A DNA stretch of 64,000 nt, taken from NCBI RefSeq assembly GCF_001421705.1, contig NZ_LMKO01000026.1, forward strand, positions 143,787 through 207,786, read 5' to 3'. Position 1 is the stretch's first letter; every line of letters starts with the position of its first letter. The notes under the pieces are model-generated. The model worked only from the letters and a program-made list of their open reading frames with translations. It did not search any database and was not told where the DNA came from. The stretch is from Xylophilus sp. Leaf220. Lineage in GTDB: Bacteria > Pseudomonadota > Gammaproteobacteria > Burkholderiales > Burkholderiaceae_C. The translations under genes and the position numbers were made by a program. This document shows positions 63,563 through 64,000 of the stretch, piece after piece.

Positions 63563-64000
63563 ATGCTCGCCCTTCTCACCAGCTTTTCGTGGCAGGAACT
63601 GCGCCACCAGCCGCTGCGCCACCTGGCGGCGCTGGCCGCGGTGATGCTGGGCGTGGCCCTCGCCTTCGCGGTGCACCTGATCAATGCCTCGGCCCTCGAC
63701 GAGTTCTCGCAGGCGGTGCGCGCGGTCGACGGCCGGCCCGACCTGGAACTGCGCGCGGCGCAGGAGACGTTCGACGACCGCGTCTTCGGCACCGTGGCGC
63801 GCCGGCCGGAGGTGACGGTCGCCAACCCGGTGCTGGAGACGGGCACCTTCGGCCAGCACGGCGCGTCGCCCCGGGTCGCTATCCGGGTGCTGGGGGTGGA
63901 TGCGCTGGCCGCTCTGCGGACGGCGCCGGCGCTGGCCCCGTCGCCGATGGCCGGGGCCGACCGGCTGGCGCTCTTCCTGCCCGACACGGTGTTTCTCAAC
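63563..64000 (+). CDS. FtsX-like ABC transporter permease (partial, start only)
   Basis: 146 residues before the window ends in frame. MLALLTSFSWQELRHQPLRH leads into a span LAALAAVMLGVALAFAVHLI, then the start of a periplasmic MacB-like domain. This order resembles permeases of the LolC/FtsX type that act with an ABC ATPase. It is divergent from phaR, with 203 bp between them in which no promoter is clear. The rest lies outside the window. Confidence 0.75.
   Translation, partial: MLALLTSFSWQELRHQPLRHLAALAAVMLGVALAFAVHLINASALDEFSQAVRAVDGRPDLELRAAQETFDDRVFGTVARRPEVTVANPVLETGTFGQHGASPRVAIRVLGVDALAALRTAPALAPSPMAGADRLALFLPDTVFLN

Overview
The window is GC-rich chromosomal DNA with the gene content, gene order and repeat families of a betaproteobacterium in the Burkholderiales, most likely Comamonadaceae (Acidovorax/Variovorax/Xylophilus-like). 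This rests on the genes themselves: an rpsB-to-lpxB envelope block, pstSCAB-phoU-phoB-phoR, PhaR, a KdoO-type hydroxylase and GC-rich dispersed palindromes typical of that family. I could not run a database search, so the genus is open. Nothing looks like a prophage, plasmid, integron or CRISPR array. Nearly everything is core housekeeping.

Layout. 1-595: gene-free repeat island with a perfect 46-bp inverted repeat. 596-5142: AddB-like nuclease, trxA, rho. 5274-10326: sbcC and sbcD, then divergent rpmE2. 10465-13565: a GT-C-like membrane protein and a MATE exporter. 13546-25919: a phosphate/polyphosphate block, with pstSCAB-phoU-phoB-phoR on the minus strand, ppx divergent from pstS, then sixA, ppk and an OlsB-like acyltransferase. 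26145-31649: glmM, folP, ftsH, rlmE and divergent yhbY. 31657-34375: a glycosyltransferase-like protein, a DUF4149 protein, greA and a Kdo hydroxylase. 34475-38879: carA and carB. 39081-54596: a minus-strand run from rpsB through tsf, pyrH, frr, uppS, cdsA, dxr, rseP, bamA, ompH, lpxD, fabZ, lpxA, lpxB, rnhB and an rRNA methyltransferase. 54862-63359: a DadA-like oxidoreductase, a bifunctional nnr, an SDR, rnr, tRNA-Leu(CAG), rimO and phaR. 63563-end: the start of an FtsX-type permease.

How the genes work together. Four Pho boxes (7-4-7 geometry), each followed by exactly 10 nt and a -10-like hexamer, sit before pstS, ppx, ppk and the OlsB-like gene. They point to one local PhoB regulon covering Pi uptake, polyphosphate turnover and phosphorus-free lipid synthesis. 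The rpsB-to-lpxB run couples translation factors to undecaprenyl-PP, CDP-DAG, isoprenoid, outer-membrane-protein and lipid A synthesis, and the Kdo hydroxylase could modify the same LPS.

The most unusual non-gene structure is a 17-bp palindrome, GCTAY-N7-RTAGC, seen seven times with the spacer always 7 nt. Three copies belong to a longer element of about 53 bp, and one of those lies in frame inside nnr. I found no convincing new multi-gene system. The best candidates for undescribed biology are this repeat family, the compact Pho regulon, and the apparent loss of addA next to its partner nuclease.
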